A stretch of 21,850 bases of DNA from JAAZXR01 sp040265175 (GCA_040265175.1 JBDQGY010000043.1:1-21850), one strand, 5' to 3'. Shown: positions 7,533-15,838, numbered from the stretch's first letter. Notes: generated by a model not told the origin, from the letters alone. Numbers and translations: made by a program.

Positions 7533-9474
7533 GGGGTGGGACGCAGGGTGGCGATGGCTGACGCTGGCGGGGGCGCTCCTCGGTCCAGGCTGGGCATGGT
7601 TGGTGCTGACCCGAGCCTCCGCGGAGTCCTTTGTCACGCGCAACGCCCCGCATGCGTCGGGGTTCCTCGACCAGGTGCTGCTCGGGTTGGTGACGTCGGT
7701 GGTCGTGGTGGGGGCGCTGGTGGTGTGGATCGCAAGGGCCCGATCTGCGCGGGCGTCCGAGGTGGAGTGGCGTGGGCCGCTGTGGTTCGCCGAGGGATGC
7801 GTGCGCCCGCTGGCCGCTGTCCCCTTCGTCTGCGCGGCGTTGTTTGACGCCGAGAACATCCTCGACCCAGGACGGATCGTTAACGTGCTGATCGGGGCGC
7901 TGCTCTTGGCGTCGTCTTCGTGGGGATGGTGCGCGCGCGCGCTCGCGGCTCCTCGGAGGGTTGTGAACGCCGCGGCCGTCGGGCCGCTCTCCTTGCTCGG
8001 TGCCTACCTCGCGGCCGTCATTCACTTTCGGCGGCTCGCGCATCTCCGCATTGACAGCCTCAACGCCCGCGCCTTCGATCTGGGCATCTACGACAACATC
8101 ATGCACAACACGGCGCACGGCCACTTTTTGGGCTGTAGCTTGATCAAAGGAGGTGTCCACACCTCGGCCCACTTTGATCCGGTGCTGGCACTGCTCGCGC
8201 CGGTGTATGCGCTCGCGCCGGGCGCGAAGACCTTGGTGACCATGCAGGTGGCCTGGGTGCTGTCGGGGTGCCTCCCCGCCTACCTGCTCGCGCGGCGATC
8301 GGTCCACGCCGCCGCGGCCCTCGCGGTGGGGATTGCGTGGCTTTGTTACCCGACAGTGCACGGGATCATTCTCCACGACTTCCATTCGTTCGCCCTGGTA
8401 GCGCCGCTGTTTTTGTGGGTGGTGTATTTCGCCGAGGGGAGACGATGGCGGGCGTATCTAGGCGCCGTGGTGTTGGCGCTGCTTGTGCGCGAGGACGTGG
8501 CGCTGTGCGTGATGGGGATCGGTGTTTGGGTGGCGCTGCGAGAGGAGGGGCGCGTCGCGGGCGTCCTCACAGTGGTCGCGGGCGCGCTCTATTTGCTCGC
8601 GGTCAAACTCTGGGTGATGCCTGATCCAGCCCTCCTCATGACCAACTCGGACGAGGTGTACGCGTACGCCAATCGCTTCCGGAGGCTGATTCCTGAGGGC
8701 GGTGGTGCCACTGATGCAGCGGTGACGTTGGCGACCAACCCTAGCTTTGTCACCTTGCACGTGCTCACCTCCAACAAAATCGCCAGCATGGCGCTGTTTC
8801 TCGTGCCGCTGGTGGGCCTCCCGCTGTTTGGCGGCGCTCGTCTCTGGCTCGCGCTTTGGGGGGCGACGTTTATCTACCTCGCCTCGAAGACGTCGGTGTC
8901 CTATCCGCTGGTCCACTACGCCTCGGTGCTGTACCCGGCGCTCTTCGCGGCCTTGCCACCTGGGATGCGGCGGTTCTCCACGTTAGGACCGCGGGCGGTG
9001 ACAACGTCCGCTCCCGTGGACTCAAATGGCGATGGCGATGGCGCTCGGCGTCGCTTGGCGTTCGCGGCGCGCGGGGTGTTGTTCGCCTCCGTGCTCGCCG
9101 GCATGTCGTGGGGGGCGCTGCGACCAAACAAAGCGTTCGCGCTGCACACGGACACGCCCTGGAGTCTCTCGGAGTCTGAGCGAGCGATGGCCCGATGGTT
9201 GTGGGCGACATCGGCGGAGCTTCGGCCTGGCACCTCGGTCACAGCGAGCAATCGGCTCGGGCCCTTTTTCTCGTCGCGCCGCGAGCTGCGTCTTCCAGGG
9301 CAACAGCGACAGACCGATCTCATCGTGGTGCACAAACGTGATCTTGGCTCGGTGGACCGAAAGTGGATCCAAGAATTACTCGCGAGCGATCGCTATGAGC
9401 GCGTCGACGGGATGGGAGAGGTGACGGTGTACGCCCGGGTAGGGGTTCCGGCAGACCAAGCGCCCCCGCCCTGA
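7474..9474 (+). CDS. DUF2079 multi-pass membrane protein
   Basis: 666 residues with a short polar, charged N-terminus and about ten or more hydrophobic segments, for example 30-47, 67-88, 136-152, 236-270, 280-292, 306-320 and 329-352. The family motif RAFDLGIYDN is at 199-208, followed by HTSAHFDP (229-236), HDFHSF (301-306) and VREDVAL (338-344). DUF2079 proteins look like GT-C type membrane glycosyltransferases by topology and acidic loop residues, but no function is established. The C-terminal 150 residues are soluble and contain a short NGDGDG tract at bases about 9025-9044, encoded by GATGGC repeats. The start is the first in-frame ATG after a stop at 7408, without a good ribosome site; see the overlapping leader ORF. 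The stop lies 2 bp from the end of the convergent DUF1552 gene. Confidence 0.85.
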   Translation: MAADAKQRDAPREREARPHKGWDAGWRWLTLAGALLGPGWAWLVLTRASAESFVTRNAPHASGFLDQVLLGLVTSVVVVGALVVWIARARSARASEVEWRGPLWFAEGCVRPLAAVPFVCAALFDAENILDPGRIVNVLIGALLLASSSWGWCARALAAPRRVVNAAAVGPLSLLGAYLAAVIHFRRLAHLRIDSLNARAFDLGIYDNIMHNTAHGHFLGCSLIKGGVHTSAHFDPVLALLAPVYALAPGAKTLVTMQVAWVLSGCLPAYLLARRSVHAAAALAVGIAWLCYPTVHGIILHDFHSFALVAPLFLWVVYFAEGRRWRAYLGAVVLALLVREDVALCVMGIGVWVALREEGRVAGVLTVVAGALYLLAVKLWVMPDPALLMTNSDEVYAYANRFRRLIPEGGGATDAAVTLATNPSFVTLHVLTSNKIASMALFLVPLVGLPLFGGARLWLALWGATFIYLASKTSVSYPLVHYASVLYPALFAALPPGMRRFSTLGPRAVTTSAPVDSNGDGDGARRRLAFAARGVLFASVLAGMSWGALRPNKAFALHTDTPWSLSESERAMARWLWATSAELRPGTSVTASNRLGPFFSSRRELRLPGQQRQTDLIVVHKRDLGSVDRKWIQELLASDRYERVDGMGEVTVYARVGVPADQAPPP

Positions 9475-9476
9475 GC

Positions 9477-10892
9477 CTACGCGAGGAGCTCGGTCATCAG
9501 GCCTGTGCCCGATGCGGGGTCCCCAAAGTCATCGAGGAAGCCGCCGCCGGTCTTGCGCAGACCGACCGCGCTGCCGAGGGTGTTGAGCATCATGGCGTGG
9601 TTACCGACCCAGGGGGTGTTTTGGACCTCGATGGCCTCTCCTTGCTTCAAGAAACCATTGGCGCCACCCGCCACAATATAGGGGGTGGAGTTGGGGTGAT
9701 GACCCGGGCCGTTCCCAAGATCGTTGTACCAGACGCTGACGCCGCAATCGACGAGCTTGCCCCCGTTGGGCGTGTCGATGCCGGCGAGTCGATCGACCAG
9801 ATGCTTGAACAGCTGCGCGAACTGACGGTCGATTTTGTGGTGGAGCAGGTCGGAGCCCGGGATGACTGAGCCCTCGCTGTCGTGCGAGAGCCGCCGATGG
9901 CTTATGTAGTGGAAGTTCTCCATGGGGAGGTTGGTGTCGGGATCCCGGTAGTTGGTGTCCCCGTCGTTTCCATTGCCGACCTGCAGGGCGACGGAGCGGG
10001 TGTATCCACAGGCCACAGCGAGCGCCGCGAGATCGAGGTGCACGCGCCCCGCGGCCAACACCTCATCCCCGTCGGTGCTGTTGTGCTGTCCAGTCAGGCC
10101 TTCGAGCGCCATCAACTCTTGCTCGCCCAGCGTACACATCAACCCCGCTTCGAGATCGCGGATGGCCTCAAAGTGCAGCGTGAGCCGCTGTTGGTCGTTG
10201 GAGGAGAGCTTGGGGTTCGCGAGCAGCGACGCAAACTGGTCGCGAACGAGGTCGTTCACGCTTTGTTGGCGTGCGGCGAGCTCCGCGAACTGATCTCCCG
10301 ACAGCCCCATGATCTGCTGGTAGACGAGTGCAGGATCGTGGAGCGGCGCGCGGCGAACCCCCGCGTCGCGGTACGAAATACACGCGCCACCGAGCCATCC
10401 CGAGTTGCGCCCGGTGTACAAGAACAGCGAGTCACGGCCCTCCGGGTTCAGCTCCCTGCCGATGCGGTGGTCGAGGGACTCGCCGGAGGCCTCGGAATCA
10501 CCGCCCTGGTTGGGCTGCGTGGGTCCGCGCCCGGTCAGCCCTTGAAATGCTCCGCGCGCGTGGCCATCTCCGTATTCGAAATTCGTCCCGTTGACGCCCT
10601 TGACCACGAGCAAGCGGGGGAAATGCTCGGTGAGCTCGTCGAGGGCGCGCCCTGCTACGGTCGCGCTGGTGAGCGGCCCCATTGTCGTGGGCCAAAATCG
10701 CTCCGGTTCTTCGCCAATTTCATCGGTGCTCTGGGCACACGCGACGCCGTTCGCCTGGCGGATGAAGATGGCGAATGGGGGCACGTCGGGGTCACGGGCC
10801 TTGGCGGTGTTGGGCCGGAGTCCCTCGAGCAGGGGGAGCGCGAGCGAGAAACCGCCCACGCCTCGCAAAAAGTTTCGTCTGTTGGTGGTCAC
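9477..10892 (-). CDS. Tat-exported DUF1552 protein
   Basis: 471 residues. The N-terminus TTNRRNFLRGVGGFSLALPL is a twin-arginine signal (RRxFL then a hydrophobic stretch), so the folded protein is probably exported by Tat. The rest matches DUF1552, found mostly in Planctomycetes, Verrucomicrobia and Myxococcota and usually encoded beside DUF1592-type proteins; no activity is established. Typical segments include GHARGAFQGLTG, SLDHRIG, GNGNDGDTNYRD, FHYISHRR and the terminal GNHAMMLNTLGSAVG. The GTG at 10892 is chosen because it overlaps the preceding stop (GTGA), has GGAGGA 6 nt before it and starts exactly at the signal peptide. The longer frame to 11069 is a shadow of the upstream gene. Confidence 0.92.
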   Translation of the reverse strand: MTTNRRNFLRGVGGFSLALPLLEGLRPNTAKARDPDVPPFAIFIRQANGVACAQSTDEIGEEPERFWPTTMGPLTSATVAGRALDELTEHFPRLLVVKGVNGTNFEYGDGHARGAFQGLTGRGPTQPNQGGDSEASGESLDHRIGRELNPEGRDSLFLYTGRNSGWLGGACISYRDAGVRRAPLHDPALVYQQIMGLSGDQFAELAARQQSVNDLVRDQFASLLANPKLSSNDQQRLTLHFEAIRDLEAGLMCTLGEQELMALEGLTGQHNSTDGDEVLAAGRVHLDLAALAVACGYTRSVALQVGNGNDGDTNYRDPDTNLPMENFHYISHRRLSHDSEGSVIPGSDLLHHKIDRQFAQLFKHLVDRLAGIDTPNGGKLVDCGVSVWYNDLGNGPGHHPNSTPYIVAGGANGFLKQGEAIEVQNTPWVGNHAMMLNTLGSAVGLRKTGGGFLDDFGDPASGTGLMTELLA

Positions 10893-12646
10893 TGGAGTTC
10901 CTCCGCGGCGCGAGAGACAAAGATGGGAGAGGCGACGAGCTCGACCAGCACGGTCTCCACGGCGAGGTCGTCGCTGCGAGACGCGTCCCCGAGCATGTCG
11001 TAGGTTGGGGTGTCGTACTCCGTGGCGTTGCGCCCGTAGGCGTATTCTATCCAATGCTTCACGTAGCAACGGTGTACATCGGAGGCCTCCGCCATGGTCG
11101 CCATCAACTCGTTCGCGTTCGCGACGGGGACTTTTTCTCCTCCGATGAACGGCTCTGTCGCAGCGTCGACGGGCTTGCCGTTGTCCGTGTCACGCCAGGC
11201 GCCGATGGCGTCGTAGTTCTCGAACGGGAACCCATAGGGGTTGATCAGCGGCTTGTGGCACTGCACGCAGACGGTCTCGGGATCCTCGGTGTGGGACTCG
11301 ACCATCTCGCGATTGGTTTTGTCGTCCGCTTGAGGGGGGACCGGCGTGATGTCGTCAGGGGGGGCAGAGATGCCGAGGCAGCTCATCTTGGTCGCCAAAA
11401 ACACGCCGCGATGGATCGGGTCTGGGTTCACCGACGACGCGTTGTGTGCGAGGTAACCCGTCCGGGTGAACAATCCGAGCCGTCGCTCGGGATCAAGCTG
11501 CACCCGCTCAAATTCTGTCTCGGAGAAGGTCCCGGCGAGGCCATAGATCTCCGCCAGCCCGGCATTGACGTAGCTCTCTGTAGATGTCAGCAGATCTTTA
11601 AGGCTGCCCTTGTCCGCGTGGATAAGCTCGCGAATAAACAGCTCCGCCTCCGTGCGTGCGTCGACGCCCAGCGACGGGGAGACGTCTGGGAAGAAGGCGG
11701 GGGAAGGGTTCACAGCTTCAAAAGACTCGAACTTAAGCAGCAGGTCGTGGAAGGACAGCATCGTGTCTGCGCCACGCGTGGTAGCGAGCAGTCGCTGGGT
11801 CTCCTGCCTGCGAACAGCGGGGTCGGACAGCTCACCAGCCTCGGCCCTCGCGAAGAGGGCGGGATCCGGCATGGAGTCGAGCAAAAAGTAGGACATGCGC
11901 GACGCGATCTCGTAGTCGTCGAGCGGGATGGAGTCGTCGACGACCTGCTCGCTTTGCTCGATACGGTACACAAAGAACGGGGACTGCAGCATCGAGTCGA
12001 TAGTGAAGGCGATGCCGGCGTCGGTGGGGTCGGTGTCGGGGTAGTACGCCGACGCCTCGCTAAATCGCGTGATGTAGGCGGCGCGCTCCGTCTCACTCAG
12101 GGGGCGGCGGAACGCTGAAGTTCCGAAGGCGTCCACGAAGGCGGCGATCCGGGTCTCCAGCGGATCTGCGCTTGGTGGAAACAAGCTGTCTTTCAGCGTC
12201 CCGTCCTCGAGGACAGCGGCAGCGGCGGCGGCGGCGGCGATTCGATAGCCGTTCCACAGGGCCTCGTCCACCGACAGGCTCTCGTAATTATTGTCGAACA
12301 CGAACCCAGACTGGTTGGGGTCTGCCCGAAGCACCGCGAGCAGTGGGGCGACGTCTTGAATCCCCAGCAGGTCTTGGATGGTGTTGCCCCACTCTTGGTG
12401 GGTCAGACGCATCATCCTTACGGACGGGGAGGGACGCGCTTGTGCGTCGCCGTCGCCGTCACCGTCACCGTCGCCCGATGTACCCCCCGTTTCGGCTCCC
12501 GTGCTCGCGTCGCTCGCGGTGTCGTCCGCGTCGCCGTTCGAGCAGGCGGGGGCGGCGACACCAAGAGCCGCGATCAGCGGCAAGGTTCGCGGGGCGATCC
12601 CTTTGAGAAATCGCTCGATCGTCCAGTCTCGTTCGTGATCGTACAT
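10889..12646 (-). CDS. DUF1587/1595/1592/1588/1585 lipoprotein with one CxxCH motif
   Basis: 585 residues. The N-terminus is hydrophobic (18-33) and ends in APAC, so C35 is a likely lipidation site. A Ser/Thr/Gly/Asp linker with five Gly-Asp pairs (G58-D67) follows. The domain order is the standard one: DUF1587 (MRLTHQEWGNTIQDLLGI, 79-96), DUF1595 (about 160-225), DUF1592 (about 240-370), DUF1588 (about 385-485) and DUF1585 to the end. In DUF1588, CVQCH at 460-464 is a possible c-type haem site, followed by the usual INPYGFPFENYDAIGAWR. Family members have been called planctomycete cytochrome-like, but their activity is unknown. The start ATG has GGAGGTGG 7 nt upstream. The frame runs on to 13645, but that extension is antisense to another lipoprotein gene. 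The stop overlaps the DUF1552 start by 4 bp, so the two are translationally coupled. Confidence 0.93.
   Translation of the reverse strand: MYDHERDWTIERFLKGIAPRTLPLIAALGVAAPACSNGDADDTASDASTGAETGGTSGDGDGDGDGDAQARPSPSVRMMRLTHQEWGNTIQDLLGIQDVAPLLAVLRADPNQSGFVFDNNYESLSVDEALWNGYRIAAAAAAAAVLEDGTLKDSLFPPSADPLETRIAAFVDAFGTSAFRRPLSETERAAYITRFSEASAYYPDTDPTDAGIAFTIDSMLQSPFFVYRIEQSEQVVDDSIPLDDYEIASRMSYFLLDSMPDPALFARAEAGELSDPAVRRQETQRLLATTRGADTMLSFHDLLLKFESFEAVNPSPAFFPDVSPSLGVDARTEAELFIRELIHADKGSLKDLLTSTESYVNAGLAEIYGLAGTFSETEFERVQLDPERRLGLFTRTGYLAHNASSVNPDPIHRGVFLATKMSCLGISAPPDDITPVPPQADDKTNREMVESHTEDPETVCVQCHKPLINPYGFPFENYDAIGAWRDTDNGKPVDAATEPFIGGEKVPVANANELMATMAEASDVHRCYVKHWIEYAYGRNATEYDTPTYDMLGDASRSDDLAVETVLVELVASPIFVSRAAEELQ
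12446..12475. repeat. (GTCGCC/GTCACC)5 microsatellite encoding Gly-Asp repeats
   Basis: Five 6-bp units encode (Gly-Asp)5 just behind the lipidated Cys of the DUF1592-type protein. Being in multiples of six, length change would keep the frame. The peptidase gene at 16926-16952 has a matching tract. Confidence 0.8.
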
Positions 12647-12680
12647 CAGCAGTCCACCTCCAACATCACCCTTTGACCTT

Positions 12681-12686
12681 ACTATA
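12681..12686 (-). promoter_or_regulatory. possible -10 box for the DUF1592/DUF1552 operon
   Basis: TATAGT on the minus strand, 34 nt before the ATG at 12646, in an AT-richer pocket of an otherwise GC-rich gap. No good -35 box lies 16-18 nt upstream of it. Confidence 0.35.
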
Positions 12687-12792
12687 GGTCTTTTGCCCCG
12701 CGCGAGGCAGGCGAGAAACCCTCGCCCTCGGGTGCGCGAGCCATTCGGCCCGCTGGCCGCTTCAGAGGGAGCCGGCGGTCGACCTACTCGTG

Positions 12793-12798
12793 TAGGGT
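12793..12798 (+). promoter_or_regulatory. possible leaderless -10 box for the 12806 lipoprotein gene
   Basis: TAGGGT ends 7 nt before the ATG at 12806 and there is no clear Shine-Dalgarno. The distance fits transcription starting at or next to the start codon. No -35 match is seen. Confidence 0.3.
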
Positions 12799-12805
12799 CG
12801 GGGTC

Positions 12806-13807
12806 ATGCAGCGCATCCTCGTGGTCCCCTCTCGAATGTTGGTCCTTGTGGTGAGCGCCGGTCTCGCGCTCGGTTGCTCTTCCAAGTGCACGGACTGCGG
12901 CGCAGACTCCTCGAACGCGGGGACCGAGGCGGACACATCGTCGGGCGACCAGAGCGGCTCGTCGGGCGCGGACGAGACCGACGGGGGCGGTGGCCAGGGT
13001 GCGTGCGCACCGGCGGGCGATCTCGGCGTACAGCCGCTGGCGTCGGACGCGCCAATCGGATTCGACGCGGCGTTCTCGAAGCAAGTGGACGTATGGGGGC
13101 TGACGATCTTTGCCACGCCCGCCACGCCCGACGACAAAGTCGTGCACGCGGCCAACGTGTTCGCCGAGTACCTCGATAATGACGAGAACTGCGAGGTCGA
13201 TGACGCGGCGGTACATGACGCGCTGCTCGCCCGCGACGCGAGCCTCGTCATGTTCGCGACGGAAGCCGAGGCCGAGGCGCTTATCGACGCGCTCTTCGAC
13301 GCGGTGCCCCCGTCGGTCATCGACAATATGGCGCTGCAAGATCTTTATGGTTCCGAGACCCACCCCAACGGTGCCGCCGAGGGACTGTTCGACGCGTCCC
13401 TGGAGGAGGTGCTCCACCTGGTGAGCAGCGCGGGGTGGTCGGAGGCCTATCCGAGCGCCTTTGGCATCGATCCCGGGACCTTGACCACGAACGCCATGGA
13501 CATCGCGCGGGGTGGGTACTTCGAGACCGTGCCGGCGTCGTATCCCCAGGAGGCTTGGTACCACTACGACGATGTGACCTGCGATTACGGATGCATGGCT
13601 GTGGAGTACTTTTATTGGGCGCTCACCAGTCATCTCGGCGGACAAGACTTTGCGGACCGGTGCGAGGAGATCGCCGTGGAGTGGGAGCCGTGCACAGCCT
13701 CACAGTTCGCGGCGACCGATGTGGCGATGCACGCGCTGCTGACCGACGCTGCGTACGCGCTCCCCACGGTGCTCCCTGACGGGAGTTACGAGGCGCAAGG
13801 CCAGTAG
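12806..13807 (+). CDS. uncharacterised secreted lipoprotein with EF-hand-like and EExxH motifs
   Basis: 333 residues. A hydrophobic signal (4-23) ends in LALGC, giving a lipidated C24, then a Ser/Gly/Asp/Glu-rich linker to about residue 67. I do not recognise a named family for the globular part (about 72-333). Visible marks are an EF-hand-like loop at D124-A135 (DNDENCEVDDAA), matching positions 1, 3, 5 and 8 but lacking the usual Gly and final Glu; E200-E201-V-L-H204, reminiscent of a metal-binding helix; an aromatic segment WYHYDD (251-256); and a C259/C263 pair in TCDYGCMAVEYFYW. A secreted metal-binding protein or metallohydrolase is one possibility, but this is inference. It is divergent from the DUF1592/DUF1552 operon (159 bp between starts), so the two could share regulation. 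A hairpin follows the stop. Confidence 0.8.
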   Translation: MQRILVVPSRMLVLVVSAGLALGCSSKCTDCGADSSNAGTEADTSSGDQSGSSGADETDGGGGQGACAPAGDLGVQPLASDAPIGFDAAFSKQVDVWGLTIFATPATPDDKVVHAANVFAEYLDNDENCEVDDAAVHDALLARDASLVMFATEAEAEALIDALFDAVPPSVIDNMALQDLYGSETHPNGAAEGLFDASLEEVLHLVSSAGWSEAYPSAFGIDPGTLTTNAMDIARGGYFETVPASYPQEAWYHYDDVTCDYGCMAVEYFYWALTSHLGGQDFADRCEEIAVEWEPCTASQFAATDVAMHALLTDAAYALPTVLPDGSYEAQGQ

Positions 13808-13816
13808 TCCACCGCG

Positions 13817-13836
13817 GCGCGGCCTAGGAGCCGCGC
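13817..13836 (+). terminator. hairpin after the 12806 lipoprotein gene
   Basis: GCGCGGC and GCCGCGC form a perfect 7-bp stem with a 6-nt loop, starting 10 bp after the stop at 13807. The sequence after it is not T-rich, so it is a weak intrinsic terminator or a 3' end stabiliser. Confidence 0.5.
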
Positions 13837-13971
13837 GTTGAGACCGCACGGAGGTCGCGGATGGGGCGCCGGGGAGCGCTCGCCGCATGGCTCCATGGGG
13901 CCGAGAGGGGGTCCGGCGCCGCCGAACAACGTTGGGTTCAGGCTCACTCCCGGAAGGGGCTTGGACCCTGG

Positions 13972-13977
13972 TATGGT
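13972..13977 (+). promoter_or_regulatory. possible leaderless -10 box for the aminotransferase gene
   Basis: TATGGT ends 7 nt before the ATG at 13985, and no Shine-Dalgarno is present. It overlaps the alternative ATG at 13973, which argues for 13985 as the real start if this box is used. No -35 at standard spacing is evident. Confidence 0.3.
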
Positions 13978-13984
13978 GCGCCGG

Positions 13985-15742
13985 ATGTCCCTGCCGTTCG
14001 ACACGACACCGGATCCAGCGTCCACGGATGCGTTGATCGAGAAGATCAGGACTTCGATTATTGGGGACGATCGCGTCATCGACGGTCCCTTCGGGCGCCG
14101 CCGGGTGACCTACGCCGACTACACCGCCTCCGGGCGATCCTTGTCGTTCATTGAAGACTTTATCCGGGAGCATGTGCTGGCGTTCTATGCGAACACCCAC
14201 ACGGAGACCTCGGGGACGGGACTCCAGACCACGCGCTTTCGCGAGGACGCGCGGGGGGTGATTCACGAGGCCGTGCGCGCGAGCGAGGAAGACGTGGTCA
14301 TCTTTTGTGGGTCCGGGGCGACCGGCGCGATCAACAAGGTGGTGGACGTGTTGAATCTGCGGCTCCCGCGGAACCTCAACGACGAGTACAAGTTGGACGC
14401 CAACATCCCGGGGAGCAAGCGCCCCGTCGTGTTCATTGGCCCCTACGAGCACCACTCCAACGAGCTGCCGTGGCGAGAGACCATCGCCGACGTGGTCACC
14501 ATCGAGGAGGACCTCAACGGCCGCATCTCGGTGGAGCATCTCGAGCGTGAACTCATCAAGTATAAGGACCGCCCCCTCAAGATCGGAAGTTTCTCGGCGG
14601 CGTCCAACGTCACGGGAATTGGGACCGACACGCGCAACATCGCGGTCACGCTCCACAAGCACGGCGCGCTGTCGTTCTGGGACTTCGCAGCGGCGGGCCC
14701 CTACGTCCAAATCGAGATGAACATGAGCGACGACGGAGAGGATGGCCACCTCGCCTACAAAGACGCCATCTTCATCTCTCCTCATAAGTTTATCGGAGGT
14801 CCCGGGACCCCCGGTCTGCTCGTGGCCAAACGTCATCTGTTTCAAAACCAGGTCCCGTCGCAGCCAGGGGGCGGCACTGTGTCCTACGTGTCGACGGATC
14901 ACCACCGCTACCTCGACGACATCGTCCATCGGGAGGAGGGGGGGACGCCCGCCATCGTCGAATCGATTCGCGCGGGGCTCGTCTTTCACCTCAAAGAGTC
15001 TGTGACCGCCGAGGCGATCGGCGCGCGGGAGCAAGGGTTCATCCGGCGGGCCATCGACGCCTGGTCGTCCAACCCTAACATCGAGATCCTCGGGAACAAG
15101 GACGCCTGGCGCCTCTCGATCGTCTCTTTTATGGTGAAGCACGAGGAGGGGCGATATCTGCATCACAACTTCGTTGTGGCGCTGCTCAACGACCTGTTGG
15201 GGATTCAGGCCCGGGGCGGGTGCTCGTGCGCAGGCCCCTACGGACACCGGCTGCTCGGTATCGATCTCAGCACCTCACTGCAGTTCGAGAACTCGATCGT
15301 TCAAGGATGCGAGGGCATCAAACCGGGCTGGGTGCGGGTGAATTTTAACTACTTCATCTCCGAGGAGATTTTTCAGTTCATCCTCGACGCGGTGCAGTTG
15401 GTGGCCAAGGTCGCGTGGAAGTTCTTGCCCTTTTATCGCTTTGATCCAGACACCGGGCAGTGGCGACACGCCGACGGTATCCCCGAACCTCCGATGCGTC
15501 TTTGTGACATCTCCTATGTCGACGGCGAGCTCCATTGTCCGTTGGCGGGGGCGACGGCGCCCGAATCCGAGGTGCGCTCCTATCTTGAGCAGGTCACCGA
15601 GCACGTGGCGAAGGCTGAAGCGGCGGCCACGAACTGTGGGCCCGGCGACTGCGCGTTGCCGGAGCATTTTGAGCAGCTGCGGTGGTTCCCCTTGCCGCAC
15701 GAGGTGAGCTGCTCTGCGCCCCTCGTTGAGCAGGGGGACTGA
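13985..15742 (+). CDS. class V aminotransferase, cysteine-desulfurase-like
   Basis: 585 residues, a fold-type I PLP enzyme of the NifS/SufS superfamily but longer than the usual 400-420. PLP contacts visible are the Gly-rich CGSGATGAINK (108-118), EHHSN (155-159) where SufS has its ring-stacking His, WDFAAAG (232-238) and SPHKF with Schiff-base K268. A Cys-rich loop RGGCSCAGPYGH (C413, C415) lies where cysteine desulfurases carry the catalytic Cys. The last ~100 residues are an extension with an NCGPGDC pair (C551, C556). The frame extends to 13838, but that part reads as Arg/Gly/Pro shadow; ATG 13985 gives a clean start, and ATG 13973 is possible. The gene precedes xdhC on the same strand by 110 bp, which suggests a sulfur donor for molybdenum cofactor. 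Family membership is secure; the desulfurase reaction is inferred. Confidence 0.88.
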   Translation: MSLPFDTTPDPASTDALIEKIRTSIIGDDRVIDGPFGRRRVTYADYTASGRSLSFIEDFIREHVLAFYANTHTETSGTGLQTTRFREDARGVIHEAVRASEEDVVIFCGSGATGAINKVVDVLNLRLPRNLNDEYKLDANIPGSKRPVVFIGPYEHHSNELPWRETIADVVTIEEDLNGRISVEHLERELIKYKDRPLKIGSFSAASNVTGIGTDTRNIAVTLHKHGALSFWDFAAAGPYVQIEMNMSDDGEDGHLAYKDAIFISPHKFIGGPGTPGLLVAKRHLFQNQVPSQPGGGTVSYVSTDHHRYLDDIVHREEGGTPAIVESIRAGLVFHLKESVTAEAIGAREQGFIRRAIDAWSSNPNIEILGNKDAWRLSIVSFMVKHEEGRYLHHNFVVALLNDLLGIQARGGCSCAGPYGHRLLGIDLSTSLQFENSIVQGCEGIKPGWVRVNFNYFISEEIFQFILDAVQLVAKVAWKFLPFYRFDPDTGQWRHADGIPEPPMRLCDISYVDGELHCPLAGATAPESEVRSYLEQVTEHVAKAEAAATNCGPGDCALPEHFEQLRWFPLPHEVSCSAPLVEQGD

Positions 15743-15783
15743 CGCGCCGGCCCTCGGCGGGATGGCGACGTGAGGAGAGGTTC

Positions 15784-15807
15784 ATGGAGTTGCGACGGCG
15801 TCCGTAA
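15784..15807 (+). other. possible 7-codon minigene with strong Shine-Dalgarno
   Basis: GAGGAGAGG ends 3 nt before an ATG, followed by seven codons (MELRRRP) and TAA, all within the 110-bp gap between the aminotransferase and xdhC genes. Three consecutive Arg codons (CGA CGG CGT) make it look like a leader peptide, but it may be chance. A (CG)6 run at 15815-15826 follows. Confidence 0.2.
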
Positions 15808-15838
15808 GAGTCCCCGCGCGCGCGCGGCTGAGGTCGGA

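Noticed and set aside
7426..8385. 319-codon minus-strand frame
   Set aside because: Mirror of the DUF2079 N-terminal half; His/Arg/Pro/Gln-rich, no motif.
10775..12118. 447-codon plus-strand frame across the DUF1552/DUF1592 genes
   Set aside because: Antisense to two clearly coding genes; composition is that of a mirror frame with no recognisable motif.
12647..13645. Upstream extension of the DUF1592-type gene (frame open to 13645)
   Set aside because: It lies antisense to the 12806 lipoprotein gene, reads as Arg/Val/His-rich shadow, and the ATG at 12646 has a Shine-Dalgarno and starts the signal peptide.
13838..13984. N-terminal extension of the aminotransferase from 13838
   Set aside because: Arg/Gly/Pro-rich shadow that begins right in the hairpin after the preceding gene; the protein family starts near 13985.
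13700..15247. 515-codon minus-strand frame
   Set aside because: Antisense shadow of the aminotransferase gene; no domain, Arg/Val/Asp-rich composition typical of high-GC opposite frames.
15815..15826. (CG)6 run as a possible Z-DNA or regulatory element
   Set aside because: Short alternating CG runs are expected by chance at this GC content.
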